Shown here piece by piece: positions 11,539-22,221 of a DNA stretch of 64,000 nt. The translations under genes were made by a program, and so were the position numbers. The DNA is taken from positions 4,898,001 to 4,962,000 of the forward strand of contig CM059203.1 in assembly GCA_030323885.1 (NCBI GenBank), given 5' to 3'. The notes under the pieces were generated by a model. It worked only from the letters and a program-made list of their open reading frames with translations. It did no database searches and was not told the origin of the DNA. The stretch comes from Branchipolynoe longqiensis (Eukaryota; Annelida; Polychaeta; Phyllodocida; Polynoidae). Each line of letters opens with the position of its first letter. Position 1 is the first letter of the stretch.

Positions 11539-12051
11539 CAGCATAACTCCATTAAACCAAACTTGAAGGGACGTTAGAAATTTGTTTGCATTAACCATCA
11601 TTGGTTTAACCAAGCTTTGGCTTCGACTTTGACTTTGCTTTGGCAAAAACTTGGTTGCATTATGAATGTATTATACAATGTATGTGGACACTTTGATTAT
11701 TGTTTTTTTATGTATATACAGTATAACCCCGTTAAACCAAGCTTGGTTAAACCAAATGATCAGTTAATCCAAACATTTTTCGGTGGCCCGGAAAAACACC
11801 ACCATTTATCAAATAAAAAGGTTGGTGGGGTCTCAGATGACCTTATAACAAAATGAAAGTTTTGTTTAACCATACAGGAAGTGGCCTGGGGTCCCACACA
11901 TTGTTTGGATTAACCAATAATTTGGATTAACCAACTTTAGTTTAACCAACATTTTTATATGATAAATGGTAATATTTTGCTGGGCGCTGAAAAAAGTTTG
12001 GTTTAACCGATCATTTGATTTAACCGTGCTTGGTTTAACAGGGTTATACTG
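11539..12051. mobile_element. MITE M1, copy 3
   Basis: TIRs CAGCATAACTCCATTAAACC and GGTTTAACAGGGTTATACTG with TA at both sides (11537-11538, 12052-12053). An internal TIR start (CAGTATAACCCCGTTAAACC) lies near 11719, as in the other copies. Confidence 0.8.
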
Positions 12052-12068
12052 TACTTCTTATAAATTCT

Positions 12069-12240
12069 AGTGAAAGACGTGAAGGTGTCGGTGGTGTCTG
12101 TTCAAGTGCTTTATTTAGTGTATTACCTACCATGGCTGGCTCCCCATTATGCTTCAGAGATCATCTGACGAGTCATGTGATGGGGGGGCAGGAGTATCCA
12201 TTTATACCCAGCAGGGGCAGGTGGGGTAGTTCGGCTACTC
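12069..12240 (-). promoter_or_regulatory. Possible retroelement terminal promoter and poly(A) signal
   Basis: On the minus strand GGTATAAATGG is followed about 90 bases later by CTAAATAAAGCAC. This TATA-to-AATAAA spacing is typical of an LTR R region. Borders and coding sequence are not found, so the call is tentative. Confidence 0.3.
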
Positions 12241-12560
12241 TAAAGGCCCTGTCACACCTCACCGGATTGGGGGAAATGGACAGAAAATGAACAATGTCCG
12301 GTTTGTGACCGTACAAGTTTTGAACATGCACAAAACTAGGATGGGAATGCCGCCAGACTGACGTCTATGGTCCTTGTCCAGTTTGATTTTGTTTTGTCCG
12401 TTGGCTATCTGTTCATATCAGTTTCATGTCCATTCGCCCAGCGGCCATTTACCCGATTGCACAACATTTTGACACACTTTAATACATTTTGATACTTATC
12501 ACCACCGGTCTAGACAATTCTGTCCGTTGCTCAATCCGATGATGTGTGACAGCCGCTTAA
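12241..12560. mobile_element. MITE M2 with GTCACAC termini
   Basis: Left end TAAAGGCCCTGTCACACC, right end (reversed) TTAAGCGGCTGTCACACA, then shared CGGATTG. The interior repeats variants of TGTCC/CCGTT words, so the whole element resembles an expanded copy of its own terminus. There is no ORF. The next 1.4 kb (12561-13980) contains nothing I can name beyond an AT-rich background and a GC-rich patch at 13640-13760. Confidence 0.65.
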
Positions 12561-14257
12561 TGCATTACAGGAATAACTACAATGTTATTGGGTGCCGGAT
12601 TGATGAACCTTTTTGTGTTGGTAACTCACTTCATATTTGGCATTTGGTGTCTTTGAAATTTAACCTTTCCAAAGCTGCCACAATATTTTCAAATGGCTCT
12701 ATGCACAAGATACCATTATTTAGGTTCTAAGCATTCATACAATTATGCCAGTTTCAATGTATGGGAACAGAAATAAACTTTCAAGATATTCCCATGTTCT
12801 GTCTTTAATGGAAAGTAGTCTGCTGTTTACTTTCCATTAAAGATAGTTTTGCATATATACACTTGCTTAATAATTTACGCACGCGGACAAACAGAGAAAG
12901 AGAGTAAGTGATTTATAAAAATTTTTAATTTTGGAGTACATAAACTGCAGGCAGGTCGAGCGTGTGGAGTACATAATCGTGAATGTGTATCGTATCGTGA
13001 GGCAGGTCACAGTGTAAATATAACAAGTAGGTATAACAAGTATCGTGAACAGTGCAATAACTGTTGATATGATCAGGTATAAGTTTCATCAGGATAAGTA
13101 ATGAATAACAGGATAATTAGTGGAGGACAAGTTAAATGCAGTCGTGAGGAAAAATCTAGTTGAGGAGAAAGAAGCATAGTGGAGATGAGGAGACTTAACG
13201 AGAACCAGCAGCCCTCAACCCCTCTAGCATCGGGCGGGTGGGTGGGTGAAGCGACTGGCACGAGCAGGTGAAGGCGGGAGAGTGAAGAAACCAGAGCGTC
13301 ACATGCCGAAAGTAGTGCAGTGTAGGTAAGTAGTCCGAGAAAATAGTGCAGTGTCCGCTCTCGTAAATTATCTATGTTGACTAATCAACATACCCAATGA
13401 GCTACACATATGTCAATAGCATTGCAACGTCCATCATGTAGTACAAGTAGTGTAACTATGGATAAGTGTCATGGAATCCTGAATAGAGATATGCCAATCT
13501 TATCTGATGGTTGCAAGGAAATAAGCCCAGATGTATAAAGGATTATGCAAATATAGGGGGTGTAAAATACATTATTCTTGTTAAAATATATTGCGAATGT
13601 TTATTGCAAACGGTCTATCGATATGTTATTATTATTCCACTGTGTGCTGCGAGCCTGCTGCGGCCGTGCTGCGGCCCTGCATTGGCCTATATATATGCCG
13701 GCGGAGCACCTGACTCGCCCCACTCGCCTGTTTTTTCCTTTTATTTTTGTTACCGGTACGGGTATTCCGAGCCATTGGTCGAGACAATATAAAAGTTGCC
13801 AATCCATTTACCCTCTCGTTTTGTTGTCCTGTTATTTGTAGCTCCTACATATATATGTGTATATATATGTACATTTAAATTAGTTCATTATCACCATTAG
13901 ATAAGCCTAGGCTGCTTACATCATCAAAATTCACATAAGTCACAACACGACAAGGGGAATACATGGGATGGGTTTATTCAATAAACGGCCCTAAGGCCAA
14001 CGTTAGTGCCTCAGAGGCGATCTACTTACAGTTTGTATGTTACATAGGTATTCACAGTCATCAAGCAAGGTTACAGTGGTAATATAATAGTGTCATCAAT
14101 CAAGTGCTTATTAAAGTAGTCATCAATCAAAGTTACAGTGGTCAATCAAGTGCTTATTAAAGTAGTCATGCATCTAGTTCAAGTGAGTTTTACAGGAGAT
14201 GAGGGAAGTAATGTAATAATAAGATAAGAAACCATAACTGTACATCAAACAAGGAAA

Positions 14258-14874
14258 TCAGGCTCTCTCAACCAAGTGGTGGGAGAGAGCGTGGTTTGCG
14301 GCGGCGTACATCGTCCGGGGGACGTATGTGTGTATGGCGGCGGAACGCCAGTTTCCGAGGTCGTGGACGTCGTCGATGGGGGCTCCGGCGAGGGCACAGG
14401 CTTGGGCGCCTCCTCGCCTGAGGCTATGGAGGGTGAACGATTCGGAGTGAGGGTGCTTGTGTGCTGCGAAGGTGGCCCTCAGTGCGGTTGTCAGGGTGGT
14501 CACCATCAGGGGCGATCCCCCGGGAAGGAGACAAAGCTGGGGCCTCGGGCGTGGTCCGGGTGCTCTTCTTGTAGGCCCGCCAGGCGCGGACTGGGCATCT
14601 TCTGGAGCCCGGTATGGCTCGTATGCTGATGGTGAAGGCATCCTTCGATGTCTTGGTCGTCTTCGTCGAGCGGACGTGTATGTTGAGGGCGCTTCCATTC
14701 TCGGTGATGTCCTTTCCGGTGATCGTGTGTCCTGGGTCCTGTGTCCTGCCGGTGACCAGCAGGTTTCCTTGGCGGAGAAGGGTGAAATATCCTATGAGGA
14801 GTGCGGCCGTGAGGACCTTGGCTGTTGGTCCTGCCGAGCGGAGGTATTCGAGGGCGTTGTCGAAGTGTCTGATG
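14258..14874 (-). pseudogene. Tyrosine recombinase, C-terminal catalytic part (DIRS-like)
   Basis: The catalytic tail is clear: LHSLRRGGAQACA supplies His and Arg of the H-x-x-R box, GNWRS supplies the Trp, and the nucleophile is the Tyr of IHTYVP. Upstream in another frame lie LLIGYFTLLRQGNLL and CPVRAWRAYKK, which align with the same parts of the 27018-27840 recombinase, so one frameshift lies around 14520-14545. At 14875 the gene is cut by the Gypsy insertion; its N-terminal part resumes at 17242. The protein would excise and join circular cDNA during integration. It is not functional in this copy. Confidence 0.75.
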
Positions 14875-14879
14875 GTCAG

Positions 14880-14907
14880 TGTAGTGGAAGTACCAATCTA
14901 TATGACA
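14880..14907 (-). repeat. 3' LTR remnant (28 bp) of the Gypsy element
   Basis: Joins the first 16 and last 12 bases of the 148-bp LTR directly, so about 120 bp were lost internally after or during insertion. It is flanked by the polypurine tract on one side and the GTCAG duplication on the other. Confidence 0.8.
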
Positions 14908-15649
14908 TCCCCTTTTCATGTACAATATGGACAGAGGTGATGACCATACGCATTTCATGTACATTTGTTACAGAGTGTTCAGGATGTTATATTTTACTGA
15001 TAACTCTTATTGCACTGTAATGTCCCCTCGCTATAATCTGTCTTTTCATGTTTTACCTTATGAACTTTCCCTCATCCCAATGTGGCTTGCCACATTGAGT
15101 GATCTACTTTTTTATATATATTTTTTTTAGTGTTAGTTGTACAGTTTCTTAATTTATTAAATGAGCAATGACCTCACCGATGAAATGAGAAGCGAAAATA
15201 AAAAAAATTAAAGAATGCAAATTTAGTAATGATAGTAATACATCGTGAACCATATTGGTTTTCATGTTGAGTTCTTTGGTGCCCAAGTGTTCATTGTTTA
15301 ACCGACTGTTGTTATCTTCGGGTTCAACTGCACCTTTTCATTGCTCCAATTAAATGTCAGTAACATGCATTTGATATACAACACACATACATTGTTCATA
15401 TGTCTTCATCTTAAATCTAACAATTTCATACTGTAATGCCTTAGTCTATATTCATTAATTCTGTTTATCATAGTCTTAATCTTAACACTGTGTCCATAAC
15501 GGGCAGAAACATATAACTAACCTCGAGGTATCACAGGATATAGTCGTAGAACATTATTGGTCTTATTCAATGGCCAGCCCTGCTTATTTGTTCTGACTCA
15601 GTGTATACCTGTCAGTGTGTAAGTATTTGATCATATGTTCAGTCTATAG

Positions 15650-15961
15650 GTCAAGCTTGTTGACTGGCTTCAACCTGCGTCCGAATCTTGATGTTTTGAT
15701 TGGTTTGGTGTCCGTGCTGACACTTTGTGGTTTTGTGTTGTCTGTTTTGTCTAGTGGAGCGTTGAATATGTGCGTCCGGTTCCGGTTGAGTACATTATTT
15801 GCACTGTTGACTATTTGATACTCACATCCAGTTGGATCGATCTTGTTTACGACTACTCCCTTTTTCCATATTCCCTTATGGTCCCGGTATTTTACTTGTG
15901 CTCCAATCTTTATTGTTTTATGTGATTTGCCTGCTTTTATGTTGTGGTACGTTTTTTGTTT
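15650..15961 (-). pseudogene. Gypsy integrase C-terminal domain, shifted frame
   Basis: In a different minus-strand frame from the main integrase ORF, this stretch reads GAQVKYRDHKGIWKKG, GCEYQIVNS and LNRNRTHIQ, the SH3-like C-terminal domain usual downstream of the catalytic core. A frameshift near 15962 separates it from the core. Confidence 0.65.
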
Positions 15962-16981
15962 CTATTGTATTTGGCGTATTTCATTTGTTTTGTCTGGTTG
16001 CGTGTGTGGTGTGAGGCTTTCTAGCGGTATTGGCAATCTCGACCGGAGCCGACGGCTCATTAGAAGTTGAGCGGGTGATGCGTTGATGGTGTTTAGTGGT
16101 GTATTCCTGTAGTTAAGTAACGCTAATTGGATGTCTTTATGGTCTTGTGTGCATTTCTTAATCATTTGTTTGACGGTTTGTACGAACCGGTCTATCTGCC
16201 CGTTACTCCTTGGATATAATGGGCTCGAATATACTGGCTTGAAGCCATAGTGACCTGCAAATCGCTGATATTCCTCACTTCTAAATTGTGGGCCATTGTC
16301 GGATACAACGTACCTAGGTACTCCGTGCCTCGCAAAATTGTCTTTTAACGAATCTATAATAGTATGTGATGACGTCTCGTTTACGATACTTAATTCAGGA
16401 AATTTTGTGTAATAGTCAACCGTCAGAAGGTATGACATGTTGTTAATTTCAAACAGGTCTACTCCTATTTTGTGATAGGGGATACAATCGATATGATGGT
16501 TAATCAACGGTTCACTGTGTAGTTTGTTTCGATTGTTTTGGCATGTATTACAGCTGTTTATTTTGTTGTCGATGTGTTTGTTTATACTTGGCCAAAACAC
16601 TGTGTCCCTTGCTAGCTGTTTTGTTTTCGTAATGCCGGCGTGTGATTCATGTAATCTGTTAAGTACTGTTTCCCGCAAACTGTCTGGTATTAGGACCCGA
16701 TTACCTTTCATGATTAATTCATTTTCTACACATAATTCATCCTTATACAGGTGATACTGTTTTGTTTTTGGTGGTAGATTTTCATATGCTGTACTCCACC
16801 CAGCGGAGATTAACTCTTTTAAGTCTATCATTGTTTTGTTGACTTTGTACTCCTGTTTAAGTTGTAACATTAAACTGGACTCAGCATTTAGACTTGCTAC
16901 ACTTAGCTTGTCATCGAATAGGTCGACTGGGTTGTTGCTGCGACTGCGGGCTCGGGACAGGGCGTCTGCAAAAAACATCAT
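15962..16981 (-). pseudogene. Gypsy integrase (zinc-binding and catalytic core)
   Basis: This 339-codon frame starts in the RNase H tail (ADALSRARSRSNN). It has the HHCC zinc module (H111, H114, C144, C147) and the catalytic core with D175 (GVDLFEI) and D228 (VVSDNGPQF). The third catalytic residue, normally Glu in NGxxE, is Asp here (D264 in SNGQIDRF, codon GAC at 16190-16192), in otherwise correct D-D-35 spacing. This change would be expected to weaken or abolish strand transfer. LLNYRNTPL and PAQLLMSRRLRSRLP follow. The RNase H part upstream (RMQRMRMRLQNYN, about 17010-17070) lies in a shifted frame, so the polyprotein is broken on both sides. Confidence 0.85.
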
Positions 16982-17088
16982 TGTGCCTTTAAAACATGTG
17001 TTAATTTGATGTTGTAATTTTGCAGACGCATCCGCATTCTCTGCATCCGGGCTGACAGTTTATGTATGGGTTTATCCATCTGACACCA

Positions 17089-17236
17089 TGTAGTGGAAGT
17101 AGAGGATGTAGAGGACATCTGAACTACCCGAGATCTGGTTGACAAGTGGTTTTATTATCGGTCACAACAACCCGCCTCAGTGGGCGTTTCCGCCGGTCTT
17201 TCCTTCGTGCGTACATCGATACCAATCTATATGACA
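17089..17236 (-). repeat. 5' LTR of the Gypsy element
   Basis: 148 bp from TGTCATATAG to CCACTACA. It contains GATAATAAAACC, a plausible poly(A) signal, and is followed at once by the primer-binding site TGGTGTCAGA, which matches the 3' end expected of tRNA-Leu for many metazoan Gypsy elements. Confidence 0.8.
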
Positions 17237-17241
17237 GTCAG

Positions 17242-17440
17242 GGCGGGGGCCTGTCGTGGGTTGTGGTGTGAGAGTCGGGTCACGCCCCTCTTCACGATCG
17301 AGACTGGGTCAGAGTCGAAGGAGGTCGAGCTTCCCCCCATGAGGCAGACCCAGGTTCTTGCTCCGCTGACATAGTTGAGTACTGCGGACGGGGACCTTAG
17401 GTCGTCGCTCAGTGAGGTGATCAAGGACATCACGTCGGCC
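17242..17440 (-). pseudogene. Tyrosine recombinase, N-terminal part (DIRS-like)
   Basis: The minus strand encodes VMSLITSLSDDLRSPSAV, NYVSGARTWVCLMGG and RQAPALT. It aligns with the core-binding domain of the plus-strand relative (FSGARSWVREAGG). It stops at the Gypsy target site, and the second half continues at 14874 in a compatible frame once the insertion and one copy of the duplication are discounted. Confidence 0.7.
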
Positions 17441-18589
17441 TGCCCGGGCCGTCGAGGGTCGTAGTGGTGTCGTGAGGCGTGTCAGAGTTACCGTTCGACC
17501 TGGCACCCTTTGTTTTTTCACGTCCCTGTGGCAAGTCCAGCGGTGAAGAGGGCCATGACCTTCCTGTGTTGTGGTCCTGGGGTACCTGGGAAGACAGAGG
17601 CAAGTTATTCGATCTTCCCAGGCTACACTGCATTTTTCGCAACGTCGTTGGTGTGTCGTACGTGGACACGGTGTATGCAGAGGTCGCGGCACATTTCTTC
17701 CACCTTCTTCTGGGCGGCTCGGTCGAATGGGTTCCGCTTGAGGGCGTCTGCGAGAGTGATGTCCTTGCCTGGTTTATGGACGATCTGGATCTCGCAGGCA
17801 TTTATTGTGGTGAACCTCCATATTTCGCATGCGCATGCGCAGAGTATGGGGTCCTTTCCGGTGCCGGATGAGAGGACCGCTTGTGATGACTGGTTGTCCG
17901 TGTTGATCGTGATGATGTGTCCTTTTGGATCGTCGGGGGAGAGTGTGTGAAGGGTGAGGATGAGGTTGAGGGCTTCGAGGCGGTTTATATCGTGTCCTGC
18001 AGCCAGGTACTCGATGGGGTACTCTTCTGTGTAGTATCCTGTATTTGAGAGCGCCCCGGCCCCGAGTAGGGAGGAGTCGCACTCAATCGTCTATTGGATG
18101 GCTGGTGCCGGTTGTAGAAGGACGATGCTGTTGGCTGACTCCTCATAGTCGGCGAACCAGGCCAAGTCCCTGATGAGCTCTTGGGTGACTTCGTGTTTTC
18201 CGGTGTGTGGGGTGGCGCGGAGGGCTTACCAGGATCCGGTTCATGAAGCGCCTCGCGGGGGCCACGCACCGTGCAACAAATTGGAGTCTCCCTACAATCC
18301 TTTGTAGGTGCTTCCTGGAGATCTTGGTGCCTGGCTGGACCTCGGCGCATTCGGCGACTATTTCGGCGAGCTTCTCCCTTGGGATGATGACCGTAATCTG
18401 TGTCATGCAGACCTCGTACCCAAGCCACTCGAGCCTGTGGGTGGGCGCGTTGCACTTGGCTGGCGAGAGCTCGAGTCCGAGGTCCTTGGCGATGCTGATG
18501 ATGTCCGTGTAAGCTTCTACGGCTGCCTGTTTTGTGGCGGCTACCCCGACAAAGTCGTCGAGGTAGCACAGGGCGAAGTGTCCGCGGCA
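17441..18589 (-). pseudogene. DIRS-like RT C-terminal part and RNase H, frameshifted
   Basis: On the minus strand, right after the TGA at 18590-18592, the same frame gives the RT active-site box CYLDDFVGV (18554-18565) and continues through LQRIVGRLQFVARC. In other frames come DLAWFADYEES, ECDSSLLGAGA (first RNase H acid) and PGKDITLADAL with HRVHVRHTNDVAKNA. At least two frameshifts break this block. Order and spacing fit the RT-RNase H-YR layout of DIRS-type elements. Confidence 0.7.
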
Positions 18590-19843
18590 TCAAAGGAGGT
18601 AGACGACGGCATTCGTCGTTCGGGCACAGGCCATCGATGATGTGCGGCATCCGAACGCCGGTGCCAAGTCAAAGTATACCTCCTTGTCGATAGTGATGCC
18701 CATGAGTGGGACCGATAGGGGGCATGCCCTAAGTTGTCGGTACGCCCTGGCCAGGTCTGCGGACCATATGTAGCAGCCTTGGCCGAGGGCTGTAACTTCG
18801 GTGGCCATGTCCATGATGCCCGGCAGGGTATAGGTGGTGGGCCTCCCTTGGAAGTAGCCCTTCCTAATGCTGGCCTTCACGCTCGCTCCCCTTGGGAAAC
18901 TGAGGTCCACGATGACCCGCCTTTCTTCCGTGTCCTTCTTGGGGTGGGTCATCATGGGGCTCGTCTGTGCCCAAGGTGTGAAGGGGGGCATAGCAAACCG
19001 GCCGAGGAGCGCGCCATGCTTAATCTCTTTCTTGACGTATTTCCTGATCCACTGCAAGTGGTCAGGATCTTCCGTGTGGTTTTCGGTGGACGGGACCGGG
19101 GGTTGGTCAGCCATGTAGTCGGCCGGCCAGCCGAACTCGAGGAAGTTGACGAGGTCTTGGTCATGATAATCGGTGAGGAGGGCGCGCCAATGTGGGATGT
19201 TTAGTGCGGACGGGATGGGTATCCGTGCTGCCATGTGGTTGGGGAGGCCCGTCTTCTTGACCTGCTGGTAGATGGCCATGTAGTGCTTGTTGGCCCAGGC
19301 GTCCGGGACGGCTGACGGCCATATGCGCAGGAGGGTGTGTCGGTATGTGAGCGGTGTATGCGGCGGGTCGTATGGTGGTGCGGCTTGCCGGGCCGGGTCG
19401 TCGGTGGCATCATCCACGTCGTCCGCTGTTTCCGGCCGTGAGTCTGCGAGGAGCAGGGCGTCTGCTAGTTCGTTGTGGTGCTCTCGGGTGCGTGTGGGTG
19501 TGGCGGGGCTTGGCTGGGTGGGGCGTACTAGCGCCACCCCCACCTCCCCCCCCCCTTTCCCTTCGTGTCTGGGGGTGGGGGTGGCATTCTGCGTGCGGGG
19601 CCCGACAGCCTTATGTTGGTCGGCAGGTGTTGTCTCTTCGCGGGGGTGTCGAGTCTGTGTGTCGGTGAGGTGGGCCGGGGGCGGCGCAGTGGAAGTGTTG
19701 ATGGTGTAAATTCGCTTTGTTGTGTCCGGCGTGGCGTGGGGGGGTGGCACGTGGGTTGAGGCGTTTGTGGCTGCGGCGGCCAGTGCGTTCGTCGCGCGGG
19801 CTTCAGGTGTGGCGGTGGTGGTTGCCTGATGGTGGCGGGACAA
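18590..19843 (-). pseudogene. DIRS-like reverse transcriptase, N-terminal part
   Basis: 417 codons. The first 140 residues are low-complexity, rich in Thr, Pro and His. RT follows: FLEFGWPADYM, PWAQTSPMMTHPKK, ERRVIVDLSFPRG, then the first catalytic Asp in WSADLARAYRQL and FGCRTSSMACAR. The frame ends at a TGA (18590-18592) one codon before the segment leading to YLDD. Because the same frame continues with conserved RT sequence, this is a nonsense mutation, plausibly CGA to TGA. The plus-strand relative at 26102 is clearly homologous (LEIGFPANY). Confidence 0.75.
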
Positions 19844-20214
19844 TGTTGTTTTTGCCGTTGTGGGTGCCTTCCTTCTGATGTGGCGTGCCTCCCGTCCCGC
19901 GGTTGCGCGGCGTGTGGGAGCGGAGGCTTCTGTGTGACGGGAGCGGGTGGCATTGTTTTAGCCGTTGTGTGTGGTGTTCGTCTTTCAGTTGTGGGGCCTT
20001 GTGATGTGTGGCACGTCAGTTCTTGTGTGGTTTTGCTGGTTCGGATGGACGGCCATGTTGTTTCAGCCGTTCCTTGCGCCTTAGTAATCTGTAAATCTGA
20101 GGGGTTTTCACCTTTTCCAGTTTTGGGTTGTTCGTTTTGTGCCTCGGAGGTGTTCGATTGTTCGTCGTGTCTCGTAGTGGTTTCTTTGCTTTTTTTTGGC
20201 TCGGTTGGAGCCGT

Positions 20215-20850
20215 TCATCGAAAATCCTGTTTCTCGGCGTTGTCCTGGTTATCACTCCTGGGTCTTTTGTCGAGCTGGCGCTTCTTATTATTGCAATTGA
20301 CTTCCTTGTGATTATTTGCGCGGTGGTATTTGTTCGCGCACCACCTGCAGACATGGGGGAACTTGTCACTGCCGCTACCATGGGAGGCGGTGAACCCACA
20401 GTCTTGACCCGAGTTCCAGCGGTGGCACAGTCGTCCGTCAACGTCACGGTTAAATTCCAGCCGTTTGTACGGCAGGTACGCGCCGTTCGTGGCTGCTGGG
20501 GTGTCACTTCTGTAGTTGTTGTCGTCCTCATTGTGGGTATGCGGAGATTTGCGGCGTCCGTGTGAGGCGGCGGGCTTCTGGGTGTCCTGGCTCCTGGTTC
20601 CAGTGAGGCAGGCGTCCCGTTGGGTATCCTTGATGGCGACTGGGTCCGCCCATCCTTTTGGCAGCCTCTTGTCTTCAATCATGTCGAATACTTTTTCGGA
20701 CCAGACCAGGCACGTTTTCCAGTTCCATTCCGCCGCCATCTCCACTAGGTGCTCGGTATGCTCGGCCATGGGGTCTGCCCTGGGACGACGCCCCAGGGGA
20801 CTGAGGTGTCCTTCATCATACGATATAATGCAAAAATATATTCGTACCAC
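20215..20850 (-). pseudogene. DIRS-like ORF1 C-terminal part with zinc fingers
   Basis: Encodes MAEHTEHLVEMAAEWNWKTC and then a Cys/His block: CHRWNSGQDCGF, a spacer ending PHVC, then CRWCANKYHRANNHKEVNC. It resembles the CCCH plus CCHC pair at the end of ORF1 in both Ngaro-type elements of this window, and is presumably an RNA-binding Gag-like module. It lies in a different frame from the upstream ORF1 part, so a frameshift falls near 20850-20890. Confidence 0.65.
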
Positions 20851-20890
20851 ATACTTTCACCTCGCCCGACGCTCCCCTTGCGATCTCCCC

Positions 20891-21568
20891 TTATGACAAA
20901 CTTATGAGGGAGAAGGGGTTTCCTACCTCTTCTCCTTCTTCCGTACAGGCACCGTTGTTGTCTAGGATATCTTCTATGGCGGCTCGGTGGCACGAGTCGT
21001 CCTCATCGGAAGATGGCGGGAAGCATCTGTCCCTGCTCCTGCGTGTCTTGTGGTGGCGCTTGTCGTCCTTGTTGGCTCCTCTGGCGTCGTCCCGGGGCCT
21101 GCTGGATGGTCTCCACGACCTACGGTCCTCCTCGGACGAGTCGCGGGAGTTACTTCTGCGTCTTCTATGTTTTGCTGGTCTGTGTCGATTGGTGCGTGAG
21201 GTGTAAGTGGATGTGGCGGTCGACTCTCTACTGGACGACCGTCTCCGTTTGCAGTTGGTCGTCTCAATGGCGGCCATCCTTTCCAGAATGGTCCGGTTCA
21301 TCTCTGCTTGTTGTGCGAGGCTGTCCGCCAATGATTGGTGCAGTATAGTATTTTGGCTGTCCGTGTCCATGGGGATGACCACGGCGGTGTCTGCGGTGGT
21401 GTGCCGGTCCCAGGGTGCTGGAGGTCTGACTACGGCGGACTTGGGATGGCCACGCTGGCTGGGTGCTGGGGCAGTGTCTGCGGCGTCTGCTATACTCCGG
21501 GCGTGCGTGTTGGCGGTCTGCGGAGGTGCAGTGGCAGGGTGACGGTGTCGGTTGGTGGCCCGGGGCAT
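20891..21568 (-). pseudogene. DIRS-like ORF1 N-terminal part, Arg/Ser-rich
   Basis: 225 codons. The middle has a short coiled-coil-like stretch (HQSLADSLAQQAEMNRTIL, ERMAAIETTN), followed by an Arg/Ser/Asp-rich region (KHRRRRSNSRDSSEEDRRS). There is no enzyme motif. Position upstream of zinc fingers and RT marks it as the Gag-like ORF1 of the YR element. The GC-rich leader 21569-21840 contains TATATAAACCC on the minus strand (21713-21723), a possible promoter. Confidence 0.6.
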
Positions 21569-22221
21569 CCTGTTGAAGTTGAGGTGGTGTCTGATGTGGC
21601 GTGGTGAACGAGCCTTACGGCTGTAGAGGTGAGGTGTCGTGAGGAGGCGAGAAAGCTGGTGGTTGTCGTCGGTCCGGCGTCTGGAGTCGATGTGGGTGTG
21701 AGGTGTGTGGGTGGGTTTATATCTACCCGGATAGGCATGATCTCGCGAGGGGAGGCGAGATCGCGCGAGACGAGAGGGGGTCTCGGGGGCCAGTCAGGGG
21801 TTTCATGGGTTTCAAGTTTGAATCCAGGCGGCACCACCATCCCCGTAGTCCCCCGTTCACGTGCAAATTACCCATGTTGCCGAACAACATGTACAATACT
21901 TATTGTTGTGTTAGTAAAACATTGAGTGGGGAGATAGAATAAAACAATTCCTTCACAACCATTAACCCATGGAATGAAAAATCAAAGCACCATTTGTTCC
22001 TGTTATTTCATTACCAATAGAATGCGTTAGACAATATTTTCAACATCTTACGTTCTCATTGAAACACAAATTCTTTAGCGATAACATAGCCTATGTTTGC
22101 TTCTTTTCCATCTAAATATAAATTGTGCTTGGTTCTCAATTAATTCATTTTGACAAACCACGCCCATATTGCCCTTAGCAGATGAGTTGTGCCCTTATTG
22201 TCCTCATTTATTTAGTTTCAG

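Larger units (their letters stand above)
14880..17236 (-). mobile_element. Ty3/Gypsy retrotransposon, internally deleted, with 5-bp TSD
   Basis: Minus-strand element with a 148-bp 5' LTR (17089-17236), a primer-binding site starting TGGTGTCAGA (17079-17088), the integrase end of pol, a polypurine tract AAAAGGGGA (14908-14916), and a 28-bp remnant of the 3' LTR (14880-14907). Both LTRs start TGTCATATAGATTGGT and end ACTTCCACTACA; the 3' copy lacks the middle. The target duplication is GTCAG on the plus strand at 14875-14879 and 17237-17241. Gag, protease and most of RT are deleted just after the primer-binding site. Confidence 0.85.
14258..21840 (-). mobile_element. DIRS/PAT-like tyrosine-recombinase retrotransposon, interrupted by a Gypsy element
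   Basis: Read on the minus strand the order is Gag-like ORF1, reverse transcriptase, RNase H, tyrosine recombinase. A Gypsy element (14880-17236) sits inside the recombinase gene. The element is much richer in GC than the surrounding intron. Frameshifts and an in-frame TGA show it is dead. Outer ends are not defined: I found neither inverted nor split direct terminal repeats, and the limits given are those of coding sequence plus the GC-rich leader. A relative on the plus strand is at 25218-27840. Confidence 0.75.

Noticed and set aside
14457..15020. 187-codon plus-strand frame and other plus-strand frames over 14.2-21.8 kb
   Set aside because: They are antisense shadows of the GC-rich minus-strand retroelement genes.
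18590..18592. TGA inside the DIRS-like RT as a programmed stop
   Set aside because: It falls inside conserved RT sequence just before YLDD in an element with several frameshifts; decay explains it.
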